Shown piece after piece: positions 7,347-16,010 of a DNA stretch of 64,000 bases (the first letter of the stretch is position 1; the number at the start of each line of letters is the position of its first letter). Position numbers and translations under genes: made by a program. Source of the DNA: SHXO01 sp964523885 (GTDB lineage Bacteria; Pseudomonadota; Gammaproteobacteria; Burkholderiales; SHXO01); contig CAZFYX010000052.1 of assembly GCA_964523885.1 (NCBI GenBank), positions 58,847 through 122,846 of the forward strand, given 5' to 3'. The notes beneath the pieces are model-generated. The model had not been told where the DNA came from and searched no databases. It saw only the letters and a program-made list of their open reading frames with translations.

Positions 7347-9026
7347 TCAGGAGCGCAGCACCTGCCCCGCCCTCGCCCCCGTCGGCGCGCCGTGCTCGCA
7401 GGTCACCACGCCGTTGACGATGGTGTACTCGATGCCGGCAGCCGGCATCACCATGCGCTTGCCCCCGCCGGGCAGGTCGTTGCGGCGCTGGCCGCGGGTG
7501 CCGGAGCCGACCCGGGCCGGGTCGAAGACGGTGATGTCGGCGGCAAGCCCGGGCTGCAGCCGGCCGCGATCGCGGATGCCGAAGAAGTCGGCGGGATCGG
7601 AGGTGAGCCGCCGCACGCCCTCCTCCAGGGTCAGCACCTGGCGCTCGCGGACCCAGGTGCCGAGCAGGTAGGTCGGGTAGCCCGCGTCGCACAGCATGTC
7701 GACGTGCGCACCGCCATCGCCCAGGCCGATCAGGATGCTGGGATTGTTCAGCAGCTCGGCCATGCGATCGACCCGGGTGTTGTACGACGCCATCGTGAAC
7801 TCGAGCTGCAGGTCGTCGGCCAGCGTGAGGTCGAGCAAGGCGTCCACCCCGTCCTTGCCCTGCGCGCGCGCGACCTGCGCCACGGTCATGCCTTCGTATT
7901 CCTTGAGCTGCGCTGCCTGCACCTCGTGCAGCGTGATGCGCTCCCAGTTGCCGAAGCCCATCGGGTTCTTCAGTTCCTCGCGGAACTGGTTGCGGAACGC
8001 CGGATCGGCATACACGGCACGCTGCGCGGCCAGCGACTTGTCCGCGAACACCCGCTTCCAGGACGGAAACGCGGCGAACGCGAACGGGCTGCGCATGTCG
8101 ATCTCGCGCGTCAGGGGCAACGGCGAGGTCTGTGGCCGGGCCCCCTTCGCGATCATCGGCGCGGCCCGGCGCAGCGTGTCACGCACCGCTTCGGACAGGT
8201 CGTCGCGGTCGAACAGCGCGATGAAGCTGACCGGGCGGCCGCTCGCCTCCAGCAGCAGGTCGAGGATCTCGCAGCCGTCCTGCTCCAGCACCGCGATCTG
8301 GCGCGTCAGCGCGATCTCGATGGCGCCGCGGCCGCGCGCCTTGAGCACGGCGCCGTAGGCCTGCAGTTCCTCCCGGCTGGCGTTGCGGCAGGCGAGCGGG
8401 CGGCCCTGGAAGCCCATGTGCTGGTTGAGGATGGTGCTGGAGAAGCCGAACGCCCCGGCATCCATCGCCTCGCCCAGCAGCGCCGCGATGCGCGCGGTCT
8501 CCTCCGCCGTGGCGGCGCGCTCCATCGCGGCTTCGCCCATCACGTAGTGCCGCAACGGCGTCAGTGGAGCCAGGAAAGCGAGGTTCAGGGCCGGGGCGCG
8601 GTCCCCGGCCTTGCCCATGTACTCTGGGAAGCTCTCCCACTCCCAGGTGATGCCCCGGGCCAGCACGTCGTAGGGGATGGCCTCGACGTTGACCAGGTCG
8701 CGCATCGCGACCTCGCGCGCCTGCGGCCGGCAGGGCGCGATGCCGACCCCGCAATTGCCCATCACCACGCTGGTGACGCCGTGCCACGACGAGGGCGTCA
8801 GCTCCGGGTCCCAGCAGATCTGCGCATCGTAGTGGGTATGCGGGTCGATGAAGCCGGGCGCCACGACGCAACCGGCAGCGTCGATCCGGCGCCGGGCAGT
8901 GCCGGTCGACTTGCCGATCCCGACAATCCGGCCCTGCGCGACCGCCACGTTCGCGCAGTACACGGGTGCCCCGGTGCCGTCCGCCACCAGGCCGTTCTCA
9001 ATGATCAGGTCGCACTGCACGGGCAT
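7347..9026 (-). CDS. Amidohydrolase of the N-acyl-D-amino-acid deacylase family
   Basis: A 559-residue amidohydrolase-superfamily protein, the first gene of the minus-strand operon. N-terminal DLIIENGLVADGTG and the metal motif FIDPHTHYDAQ are typical of the D-aminoacylase/dihydroorotase group. VMGNCGVGIAPC carries the bridging cysteine. A late GLGDGGAHVDM supplies the catalytic Asp region and ADITVFDP closes the beta-sandwich. I do not see the two further metal histidines of classical D-aminoacylase at their expected places (segments IEIALTRQ and SFIALFDR). It therefore belongs to the common divergent subgroup whose activity is less certain. ATG 9026 matches the family start and has GGGGAGG directly upstream, though only two bases away; GTG 9044 is the alternative. 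Confidence 0.85.
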   Translation of the reverse strand: MPVQCDLIIENGLVADGTGAPVYCANVAVAQGRIVGIGKSTGTARRRIDAAGCVVAPGFIDPHTHYDAQICWDPELTPSSWHGVTSVVMGNCGVGIAPCRPQAREVAMRDLVNVEAIPYDVLARGITWEWESFPEYMGKAGDRAPALNLAFLAPLTPLRHYVMGEAAMERAATAEETARIAALLGEAMDAGAFGFSSTILNQHMGFQGRPLACRNASREELQAYGAVLKARGRGAIEIALTRQIAVLEQDGCEILDLLLEASGRPVSFIALFDRDDLSEAVRDTLRRAAPMIAKGARPQTSPLPLTREIDMRSPFAFAAFPSWKRVFADKSLAAQRAVYADPAFRNQFREELKNPMGFGNWERITLHEVQAAQLKEYEGMTVAQVARAQGKDGVDALLDLTLADDLQLEFTMASYNTRVDRMAELLNNPSILIGLGDGGAHVDMLCDAGYPTYLLGTWVRERQVLTLEEGVRRLTSDPADFFGIRDRGRLQPGLAADITVFDPARVGSGTRGQRRNDLPGGGKRMVMPAAGIEYTIVNGVVTCEHGAPTGARAGQVLRS

Positions 9027-9315
9027 GACCTCCCCAGTCCGCACCGCCGCCCACTGCGGCTGGTCGGGACTGGACGGGATTGTACGGGAGGCTGCTGGCA
9101 GCCGCGTCGCTTGCGCCCGTCATGCCGGCGCTTGATGGCGTCACGATGCATGTGAGATATTTGCGCCCGCAGCAACCACCTGCACCCAGGCCTCGGCCGG
9201 CCTCCGCTGAACCAAAGTCCAGTGGACAGGTCGATGCCATATGCCAGCATGCACCCCCCCAGCATGGGCCCAGTGCCTGCAGGCCCCCATCACCCCCATC
9301 GGAGCCATCAGCACC

Positions 9316-9654
9316 ATGACCAAGACCCTCCTCGCCAGCGCCGTCGCCGCCTCTGCCCTGCTCGTCACGGGTTGCGCCTCGGAGTACAAGAAGGACGAGC
9401 AGAACATGAAGCAGGCCCAGAGCATGCCGATCAGCTGCCCTCACGCCGAGGGCGACATCCGCATGCTCCAGTCCGAGCTGGCCACGACCAAGCAGAAGGC
9501 CGAGGCCGGCGTGACCGCGGTGGTGCCGATCTCCGCCAACGTGGGCGCGGTGGAAGGCACCGAGGGCACGAAGGCGAAGATCGCCACCGGGGATTACAAC
9601 AAGATCCTCGAGCAGAAGATCGCCGAGATCAAGAAGACCTGCGGCATCCAGTAA
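9316..9654 (+). CDS. Small lipoprotein of unknown function
   Basis: A 112-residue predicted lipoprotein. The signal peptide ends in LLVTGC, a good lipobox, followed by ASEYKKDEQN. The mature part is mostly helical and charged, with a heptad-like stretch (MLQSELATTKQKAEAG). Two cysteines (SCPHAEGD and the C-terminal KKTCGIQ) could form a disulfide. The ATG at 9316 gives a normal lipoprotein signal; the reading frame upstream is not coding-like. A GC-rich hairpin follows the stop. It is divergent from the catabolic operon, with ~290 nt between. I do not recognise a family. Confidence 0.75.
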   Translation: MTKTLLASAVAASALLVTGCASEYKKDEQNMKQAQSMPISCPHAEGDIRMLQSELATTKQKAEAGVTAVVPISANVGAVEGTEGTKAKIATGDYNKILEQKIAEIKKTCGIQ

Positions 9655-9660
9655 GCGCGG

Positions 9661-9691
9661 CCCGGAGGACCGGCGGCGCCGGCCCTCCGGG
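9661..9691 (+). terminator. GC-rich hairpin after the small lipoprotein gene
   Basis: Perfect outer arms CCCGGAGG and CCTCCGGG enclose a further self-complementary GC core, starting seven bases after the stop codon. No T-run follows, so this is a probable but not textbook terminator, or a transcript-stabilising stem. Confidence 0.5.
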
Positions 9692-9861
9692 TGATCCGCC
9701 ATGGCACCCAGCCCGGCGCGGGCGACGCACGCGCCAGCCCGGCCTGCCCGGCGGGTTGCGCCCGCAGCGCAAGCATGCATTCGACCTGACGACCCCACGC
9801 CCGGCGCAAGGCATCCCGCCCCACCTGCCGGCGTGGCCCGAACCCACCTGGATCCGCATCC

Positions 9862-10611
9862 ATGATCTCGACCAAGCTCATCCCCACGCTGGCCATCATC
9901 GCGACCGGCGCCCTGCTCGCGCCGATCGCCAACGCCCAGACCACTCCGCAGCCCCAGGCGACCACGCCGCCCGCCACGCCCGCCCAGTCCTCCGCGCAGG
10001 CCGCGATGAACCGCACCATGCAGATCAGCCAGGCGCGGCAGAACAACGCCGCACTGTTCCACCAGTACCAATGGGACAGCCGCACGGAGGTCATCGAGAG
10101 CGATACGATCAAGGACATCCGGATCGAGCAGCTCAGCTACGGACTGGACAGCAAGCTGCAGCGCGTGCTGCTCAACGATACACCGTCGCTTCCCGGGGGG
10201 TTCCTGCGCCGCATGCTCGCCGAAAACGAGCAGAAGAAGACCGAGAAGTACCTGGTGGGCCTGCGCGGCCTGCTCGAGCAGTACACCCTGCCGACCAACG
10301 GCAAGATCCTGGACTTCATCTCCTCGGCGAAAATGACCGGGCCGGATGCCGACGGCGCCGTCACCTACACCGGACAGAACGTCGTGGTGCAGGGCGACAC
10401 GCTGACGCTGATCATCAACAACTGGACCAAGCAGACCCGCGAGATCCGTGTCAACACCACCTTCGACGGCGATTACGTCGTGCTGACGTCGACCTACGCC
10501 GCCCTTGCCGACAGCGGGCTGAACTACCCGCAGTTCTCGCAGGCGCAGATCCCGCCGAAGAACCTGTCGGTACAGGTCCAGTACTACGACTTCACGCGCC
10601 TGGCGCGCTGA
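9862..10611 (+). CDS. Exported protein of unknown function
   Basis: A 249-residue protein with a clear Sec signal peptide (LIPTLAIIATGALLAPIANAQ). A low-complexity Thr/Pro/Gln/Ala linker (about residues 27-45) leads to a ~200-residue mature domain. This has charged helices (RQNNAALFHQYQWDSR, MLAENEQKKTEKYLVGLRGL) then beta-rich segments (GAVTYTGQNVVVQGDTLTLI). No cysteine is present in the mature part. It lies between a lipoprotein gene and the pqi operon on the same strand, so it may share an envelope role, but that is only context. I do not recognise the family. Confidence 0.8.
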   Translation: MISTKLIPTLAIIATGALLAPIANAQTTPQPQATTPPATPAQSSAQAAMNRTMQISQARQNNAALFHQYQWDSRTEVIESDTIKDIRIEQLSYGLDSKLQRVLLNDTPSLPGGFLRRMLAENEQKKTEKYLVGLRGLLEQYTLPTNGKILDFISSAKMTGPDADGAVTYTGQNVVVQGDTLTLIINNWTKQTREIRVNTTFDGDYVVLTSTYAALADSGLNYPQFSQAQIPPKNLSVQVQYYDFTRLAR

Positions 10612-10717
10612 TCGGCGGGCGCCGGCGCCCCTGCGCACCCGCTCCATGGTGGGGTATGATCCGGAGGAACGACAACGGACGTCCAAGTCCGTGGCCAGCA
10701 TGACAGGGGGAAGAGCG

Positions 10718-11389
10718 ATGGTTGCCGGGCACGAGGCCCACCGCGAGGAGCTGGTGGCCTGCGAGGAGTGCGATCTCCTCCAGCGCGTGCCCTCCCTGCC
10801 CGAGGGCGGCAAGGCGATCTGCTCGCGCTGCGGTCACGTCCTGGCCGCGCGGCCGGCACACTCCCCGGAGGTGCCGCTGGCACTGACGCTCACCGCGATC
10901 GTCGCCTACCTGATCGCACAGGTCGAGCCCATGATGGGATTGTCGGCCGTGGGTCGCACGGCCAGCACCACCGTGATGGGCGGCGCCTACCAGATGTGGA
11001 TCGACGGCGAACCGGGCACGGCCGCCATCGTGCTGTTCTGCGTCGTGATCGCGCCGGCCGTCTACCTGGCTTGCGTCCTCGCCGTGCTCCTCGCCAGCCG
11101 CCAGCCCCGGGTCCCGCACTGGGTGGGGGAGACGCTGCGCTGGGGCCTGCACATGGCACCCTGGTCCATGTACGAAGTGATGATGCTCGGGGTGCTGGTG
11201 GCCCTGGTCAAGATCGCGGAGCTCGCCGATGTGGACGCGGGGTTCGGCATGTACGGTCTGGGGGCACTGGTGGTCCTGTTCCCGGCCATCGCGCTGACCC
11301 TGGACACCGAGGACATCTGGCGGCGCATCGAGTGGTCGGCCGGTCCGGCGGACGAAGCTCCGCCGCATCCGATGGGGACAGCGAGATGA
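10718..11389 (+). CDS. pqiA: Paraquat-inducible protein A domain, first of two (PqiA-like)
   Basis: A 223-residue integral membrane protein equivalent to one half of classical PqiA. An N-terminal rubredoxin-like zinc ribbon (ACEECDLL ... ICSRCGH) is followed by four membrane spans with the PqiA family's polar PMMGL- and APWSMYEV-type segments. ATG 10718 is chosen because GGGGGAAG lies about seven bases upstream. It overlaps the second pqiA gene as ATGA. PqiA works with the MCE protein PqiB and lipoprotein PqiC in lipid movement between inner and outer membranes. Single-domain pqiA genes in tandem are a known arrangement, unlike the fused form in E. coli. Confidence 0.9.
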   Translation: MVAGHEAHREELVACEECDLLQRVPSLPEGGKAICSRCGHVLAARPAHSPEVPLALTLTAIVAYLIAQVEPMMGLSAVGRTASTTVMGGAYQMWIDGEPGTAAIVLFCVVIAPAVYLACVLAVLLASRQPRVPHWVGETLRWGLHMAPWSMYEVMMLGVLVALVKIAELADVDAGFGMYGLGALVVLFPAIALTLDTEDIWRRIEWSAGPADEAPPHPMGTAR

Positions 11390-12024
11390 GCACGGCGCTG
11401 ACCGGCGCCCAGGCCGGCCTGGTGTCGTGCGAGACCTGCAACCTGCTGCAGCAGCCGCGCCCCGGCGACGATGCCGGGCACTGCCCGCGCTGCGGCGCCG
11501 AGCTGTCGTTCCGCCGCAAGAACTCCATCCAGTACACCTGGGCGCTGGTCATCGCCGCAACCATCTGTTACATACCCGCGAACATGCTGCCGGTGATGGT
11601 GACCACCACGCTGGGCGGCACCGAGCCGGACACGATCATCGGCGGCGTCGCATTCCTCTACGAGTCGGGCTCGTGGCCGCTCGCCCTCATCGTCCTGGTC
11701 GCGAGCGTGATGGTGCCGCTGGGCAAGCTGCTCGCGCTGGCCTACCTGCTGATCAGCGTGCAGCGCGGCATGCCTGGCGGCGAACGTCAGCGCACCAGGA
11801 TGTATCGCATGGTCGAATTCATCGGCCGCTGGTCCATGCTCGATGTGTTCGTCGACACCTTCACCGTCGCCCTCATCCAGCTGCAACCGCTGATGTCGGT
11901 CGCCCCTGGCAAGGGCGTGGTCTTCTTCGCCGCCGTGGTCGTGCTCACCATGATCGCGGCCGAAACCTTCGATCCCCGGCTGATCTGGGACGCCGGAAGC
12001 AGGCAGGAGCCCGAGCATGGCTGA
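11386..12024 (+). CDS. pqiA: Paraquat-inducible protein A domain, second of two (PqiA-like)
   Basis: A 212-residue second PqiA half-protein. The zinc ribbon SCETCNLLQ ... HCPRCGAE opens the chain, then IQYTWALVIAATICYIPANMLPVM starts the membrane domain. WSMLDVFVDTF and the VVVLTMIAAETFDPRLIW ending are characteristic. It starts within the stop of the first half (ATGA) and overlaps pqiB by 8 nt, so all four pqi genes look translationally coupled. The two halves probably form a heterodimer replacing the fused PqiA; that is inference from synteny. Confidence 0.92.
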   Translation: MSTALTGAQAGLVSCETCNLLQQPRPGDDAGHCPRCGAELSFRRKNSIQYTWALVIAATICYIPANMLPVMVTTTLGGTEPDTIIGGVAFLYESGSWPLALIVLVASVMVPLGKLLALAYLLISVQRGMPGGERQRTRMYRMVEFIGRWSMLDVFVDTFTVALIQLQPLMSVAPGKGVVFFAAVVVLTMIAAETFDPRLIWDAGSRQEPEHG

Positions 12025-13651
12025 CCGCAACGAACTACCCATGGCCACCGTGGAGCCGCGCCGCCGCAACCGCGTCTCGGTGGTCTGGATCATCCCCATC
12101 CTGGCCGCGCTGGTCGCGATCGGCATCGCGGTCCAGCGCATCATGAACGAAGGCCCCACCATCACCATTGTCTTCCCCGCCGCGGCCGGCATGGAAGCGG
12201 GGAAGACCCAGATCCGCTACAAGGACGTGACCATCGGCACGGTGCAGTCGGTGGAACTGGTGGACAACTACAGCAAGGTGATGGTCACGGCCAAGGTCTC
12301 CAAGGACGCCGCCGGGCTGATGGTCGAGGACGCGCGTTTCTGGGTGGTGGAGCCGCGCATCACATTGAGCGGCATCAGCGGCCTCGGCACGCTGCTCTCG
12401 GGCAACTACATCGGCTTCGGTGCCGGCAAGTCCACCAAGGAGGGGCGGCACTACATTGCCCTGGACAAGCCACCGGTGGTCAGCACCGAGATCGCCGGAA
12501 AGGAGTACCTGCTGCGCAGCGCGAAGCTTGGATCGCTCGGCGAGGGCCTGCCAGTTTATTTTCGCCAGTTCCCCGTGGGCGAAGTGATCAGCAGCGCATT
12601 GGACAAGGACGGCCAGGGCGTGACCGTGCGGGCGTTCGTGCGCGCGCCCTACGACCAGTACATCACCGCCAACACGCGCTTCTGGAACGCGAGCGGGGTC
12701 GACGTGTCGTTGAACGCCGGGGGACTGGACATCAAGACCCAGTCGTTGACATCGGTGCTGGTGGGCGGTATCGCCTTCGAGACCCCGCCGGATGGCGATC
12801 CGGCCCCTGCTCCCGCGCGGACCACCTTCACGCTGTTCGACAACCACCGCCACGCGATGTTGCAGCCCGACCGGATCGTCGATCACTACGTGCTGCGCTT
12901 CAAGCAGTCCGTTCGTGGCCTCCAGGTGGGCGCTCCGGTCGAGTTCCGCGGCGTGCTGGTCGGCGAAGTCACCCGGATCGGCATCGAAGTGGATCCCCAG
13001 ACGCTTGCCTTCGAACAGCCGGTCGACATCAACTTCTACCCCGACCGCCTGCGGGCCCGAATGATGTCAGGCAAGATGCTGCCGGAACCGAAGACGCCGG
13101 AAGAGCGCTTGGCGCGAACCCGGCAATTCATCGAGCGCGGCTTCCGGGCGCAGCTGCGCACCGGCAACCTCCTTACCGGGCAAGCCTACGTCGCGGTGGA
13201 CATGTTCCCCAATGCCCCCAAGGTCAGGATGGCTGAGGCAGCCACGATCATGGAGATCCCCACCATTCCCGGCCAGTTCGAAGGCATGGAAACCAAGATC
13301 GCCAGCATCATCGACAAGCTCGACAAGGTGCCCTACGAGCAGATCGTGGCCGATGTCCGGAAGGTGGTGGCGAGCCTGGACAGCACCGTGAAGAACGTCG
13401 ACTCGCTGGTCAAGCAGTGGAACACCCAGACCACGCCGGCGCTCACCAAGGCGATCGACGACGCGCGCGAGGCGATCAACAGCGCGCACAAGTTCATCGA
13501 GAGCGGCTCCCCCGCCGAGACCGACCTGCGCGAGGCGCTGCGCGAGATCACCAAGGCCGCCACGTCCGTGCGCGTGCTGGCCGACTACCTGGAAGAAGAA
13601 CCGCAAGCCCTGTTGCGCGGCAAGCCCGCCGCCGAGGAGACCTACAAGTGA
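12017..13651 (+). CDS. pqiB: PqiB, MCE-domain (MlaD family) lipid transport protein
   Basis: A 544-residue inner-membrane-anchored MCE protein. One N-terminal membrane span (VVWIIPILAALVAIGIAVQ) is followed by three MCE domains. The first begins ITIVFPAAAGMEAGKTQIRYKDVTIG; later ones include GEGLPVYFRQFPVGEV and VGAPVEFRGVLVGEV. A C-terminal helical region (IASIIDKLDKVPYEQIVADV ... VKNVDSLVKQW) would build the long tube seen for PqiB, a periplasm-spanning lipid conduit. Length matches E. coli PqiB. It overlaps pqiA by 8 nt and abuts pqiC by one base. Confidence 0.95.
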   Translation: MADRNELPMATVEPRRRNRVSVVWIIPILAALVAIGIAVQRIMNEGPTITIVFPAAAGMEAGKTQIRYKDVTIGTVQSVELVDNYSKVMVTAKVSKDAAGLMVEDARFWVVEPRITLSGISGLGTLLSGNYIGFGAGKSTKEGRHYIALDKPPVVSTEIAGKEYLLRSAKLGSLGEGLPVYFRQFPVGEVISSALDKDGQGVTVRAFVRAPYDQYITANTRFWNASGVDVSLNAGGLDIKTQSLTSVLVGGIAFETPPDGDPAPAPARTTFTLFDNHRHAMLQPDRIVDHYVLRFKQSVRGLQVGAPVEFRGVLVGEVTRIGIEVDPQTLAFEQPVDINFYPDRLRARMMSGKMLPEPKTPEERLARTRQFIERGFRAQLRTGNLLTGQAYVAVDMFPNAPKVRMAEAATIMEIPTIPGQFEGMETKIASIIDKLDKVPYEQIVADVRKVVASLDSTVKNVDSLVKQWNTQTTPALTKAIDDAREAINSAHKFIESGSPAETDLREALREITKAATSVRVLADYLEEEPQALLRGKPAAEETYK

Positions 13652-14226
13652 TGCGCCTGCGCCTCACGCTCGCCTGCCTCGCGGCGGCCCTCGCCGCTGG
13701 CTGCGCGGCGAACTCGCCCCAGCCCCGGTACTACGTCCTGACCCCGGAAGCACGCAGCGCCGCACCGATCGACGCCACCGCACCGAGCATCGCGGTGGGG
13801 CCGGTGACCGTGCCTGAAGTGGTCGACCGGCCGCGCATGGTCGTGCAGGGCCCCGGCAACCAGGTCCTGATGTCGGAATACAACCGCTGGGCGAGCCCGG
13901 TGAGAACCGAGATCGCCAGCGTGATCGGTCGCAACCTGACCCTCGATCTCGGCGCGACACGAGTCTGGTCGTACATGCAGGCGACCATCCCCAACCCGGA
14001 CATCCAGGTGCTGGTGGACGTGCGCCGCTTCGACGCGACCCTGGACCAGGGCGTGAACGTCGACGTCCTGTGGGCGATCAAGCGCAAGTCGGGCGAGCCG
14101 GTGAAGAGTGGCCAGACGATCGTGTCGGAAAAGGCGGCCGCCGGCTACGACGGGCTCGTCGCGGCCTACAGCAAGGCGATGGCGCAGGTCAGCCGCGACA
14201 TCGCCGCGGCCATCCGCACGCCCTGA
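13651..14226 (+). CDS. pqiC: PqiC-type lipoprotein (ABC-type auxiliary lipoprotein family)
   Basis: A 191-residue outer-membrane lipoprotein partner of PqiB. The leader ends in ALAAGC, followed by the family signature PRYYVLTPE. Conserved later segments are VGPVTVPEVVDRPRMV, LMSEYNRWASP and the final amphipathic helix AYSKAMAQVSRDIAAAI. Its ATG shares one base with the pqiB TGA (TGATG). It is the last gene of the pqi operon, with weak inverted repeats (GCGATC ... GATCGC at about 14235-14253) after the stop. Confidence 0.93.
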   Translation: MRLRLTLACLAAALAAGCAANSPQPRYYVLTPEARSAAPIDATAPSIAVGPVTVPEVVDRPRMVVQGPGNQVLMSEYNRWASPVRTEIASVIGRNLTLDLGATRVWSYMQATIPNPDIQVLVDVRRFDATLDQGVNVDVLWAIKRKSGEPVKSGQTIVSEKAAAGYDGLVAAYSKAMAQVSRDIAAAIRTP

Positions 14227-14278
14227 GCAGCGGAGCGATCGGCGGCTGATCGCGCACGGCGCGGAGTCTGCGCCGGCC

Positions 14279-15820
14279 CTAGTAGTTGAAGCTCCAGTAC
14301 ATGTTCGCCGGCGGCGTGTACTGGTAGTCCCCGCCCTGGTCCTGGACACCTACAGCCCCACCCTGGCTGGCGAAGTTCGGGCCCGCCCCCGGATAGCCGT
14401 AGTACACCACGTCGTTGCTCGAAGCCAGCACGCGGGAATGGATCGCCCCGTAGATCGGGACCGTCGGCGGAATCGCGTAGATCTCGGGCGGGATCTTGCT
14501 GGTCACGGTCCACGGGCCGGTGGCCTCGGACGACTGGAACCAGACCCCCTCCTTGACCGCGTACCAGGCATTGATGTCGTACTGGATCACGGGCACCGAG
14601 GCATTGGCGACGTAGTTCAGCTCGGTTCCCGGGATCGGCTTCATCACCGGATTGCCGTTGATCACCACGGTCAGCTGGGTATCGGCCGGGCTCGCCGCGA
14701 CGATGTTGGTCTGCGCCGAATACACCGGCAGCCCCGCCCCGGCGCGCGCAAGATCGGCGCTTACGCCGGCCTTCGGGCTGTCGCCGGGGATGCGGAAGAA
14801 GTCTGGAGGCAGGGCCGAGGCCGCCAAGTAGGTCCAGCCGATGTCCGTCGCATGCGACCGGTACCACAACCCGTGCACGCGCACGTAGTACAACCCGTTC
14901 GCATCGCGGAACAGGTCGGCGCTGGTGTTGACCGCATAGCGCAGCCCCGAGTGGGGGATCGGCACGAACTGCGGGGTGCCGTCCAGGACGATGAGAGCGC
15001 TGTGCTGTTCCGTCACCATGATGTGCGGGACACCGCTGGCCAGGCTCGGCAGGCGCCCGGCTGCATCCGGCTTCCCGGGCACCAGGTTCCACTGCTTCTT
15101 CTGCAGGGCCACCTGCATCAGCGGTCCGCTCCCCGGCGGCGCCTGGGAGACGGTCCACGGGCCGCCGAGGTCGGTGGCGCTCACCCAGCCATCGTAGATG
15201 TGCAGATAGAACCGGCCCGCCGCATCCTGCAGCAGCAGCTTGTGCGTGTTGACCGTCCCCTTCAGCTTGGTGCCGGGGATGTCCACGTAGCGCGGCGGAC
15301 CGTCGATGTAGACCAGCACCGCAGGCGTCTGCGAAACGATGATCCTGGGCGGATCGTCCGGCGGCGGCGCAGCGGCCGCCCGCTGGCGGGCTGTGGCGAC
15401 ACTCTGGCCCGCCTGCACGTTGGCCAGGCTCATGGTCTTGATCTGCTTCGGCAGCATGGCCCGCACGATCTCGCCCCACTCCGCAGGCTCCGCGCCCTGC
15501 ACCGACGGGAAGATCACGTTGATGACATCGGGGTCGAGCAGCTTGAGCACACCGGCCGCCTGGTCGGGCTCGCCGGCCGCCTGGATCACCGCGCTACCCT
15601 GCACCACCTTGCCGGCCGCCGCGGGCTTGACCAGCACCAGGCTGCGCGCGTTGAGGATGCCGTCATTCCAGGCGTCCACGATCGGCTCGTGCACCTCGAG
15701 CGTCACGCCGGGCCCCGGGATGGCGATGGGCCAGGTGGTGGCGGCGAAGGCGGCGACGGGGAAGAGCAGCGCAAGCAGGAAAGACGCGGCGCGGATCGGG
15801 CGGGTCATGATGTTTGTCAT
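14279..15820 (-). CDS. Exported protein with three internal repeats, function unknown
   Basis: A 513-residue secreted protein with a signal peptide (ASFLLALLFPVAAFA). The first ~150 residues form one domain ending in an Ala/Pro/Asp linker. Three repeats of ~65 residues follow, at about residues 161-224, 268-332 and 373-440. Each runs hydrophobic strand, (D/N)G-x-P, IPG/IPH, x-L-x-Y/T-x-V-N, an aspartate, Y/W-Y, GxW and G-x-WT. Examples are YLHIYDGWVSATDLGGPWT, YYVRVHGLWYRSHATDIGWT and WYAVKEGVWFQSSEATGPWT. The aromatic repeats could suit carbohydrate or cell-wall binding, but I cannot assign a family. The end is Gly/Tyr-rich (YYGYPGAGP). Start at 15820 is chosen for signal quality; ATG 15808 is possible. 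Confidence 0.75.
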   Translation of the reverse strand: MTNIMTRPIRAASFLLALLFPVAAFAATTWPIAIPGPGVTLEVHEPIVDAWNDGILNARSLVLVKPAAAGKVVQGSAVIQAAGEPDQAAGVLKLLDPDVINVIFPSVQGAEPAEWGEIVRAMLPKQIKTMSLANVQAGQSVATARQRAAAAPPPDDPPRIIVSQTPAVLVYIDGPPRYVDIPGTKLKGTVNTHKLLLQDAAGRFYLHIYDGWVSATDLGGPWTVSQAPPGSGPLMQVALQKKQWNLVPGKPDAAGRLPSLASGVPHIMVTEQHSALIVLDGTPQFVPIPHSGLRYAVNTSADLFRDANGLYYVRVHGLWYRSHATDIGWTYLAASALPPDFFRIPGDSPKAGVSADLARAGAGLPVYSAQTNIVAASPADTQLTVVINGNPVMKPIPGTELNYVANASVPVIQYDINAWYAVKEGVWFQSSEATGPWTVTSKIPPEIYAIPPTVPIYGAIHSRVLASSNDVVYYGYPGAGPNFASQGGAVGVQDQGGDYQYTPPANMYWSFNY

Positions 15821-16010
15821 GTCGACTGTTCTTGGAAGGCCCCTGGCGCAGTCCTGCATGCCCGGGAGGATCCGGATGATACGCGGTACCCGTACGGCAC
15901 GGGAACTGTCCCCCGGGACGGCGTCGCGAGCGCGGGTTGCGGCCGCCTCACCCATGCATCGCGCCGCTCGTGCCGGGTCCGTGCACTCCTGGACGACTAC
16001 CGCGTCGGCC

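Noticed and set aside
3783..9155. 1790-codon plus-strand open frame over the catabolic operon
   Set aside because: Product is Arg/His/Gly/Ala-rich without domains. Four well-conserved enzymes are encoded on the other strand.
10677..10694. Inverted repeat ACGGAC-N6-GTCCGT upstream of pqiA
   Set aside because: Six-base arms in GC-rich DNA with no link to a known regulator; too weak to call an operator.
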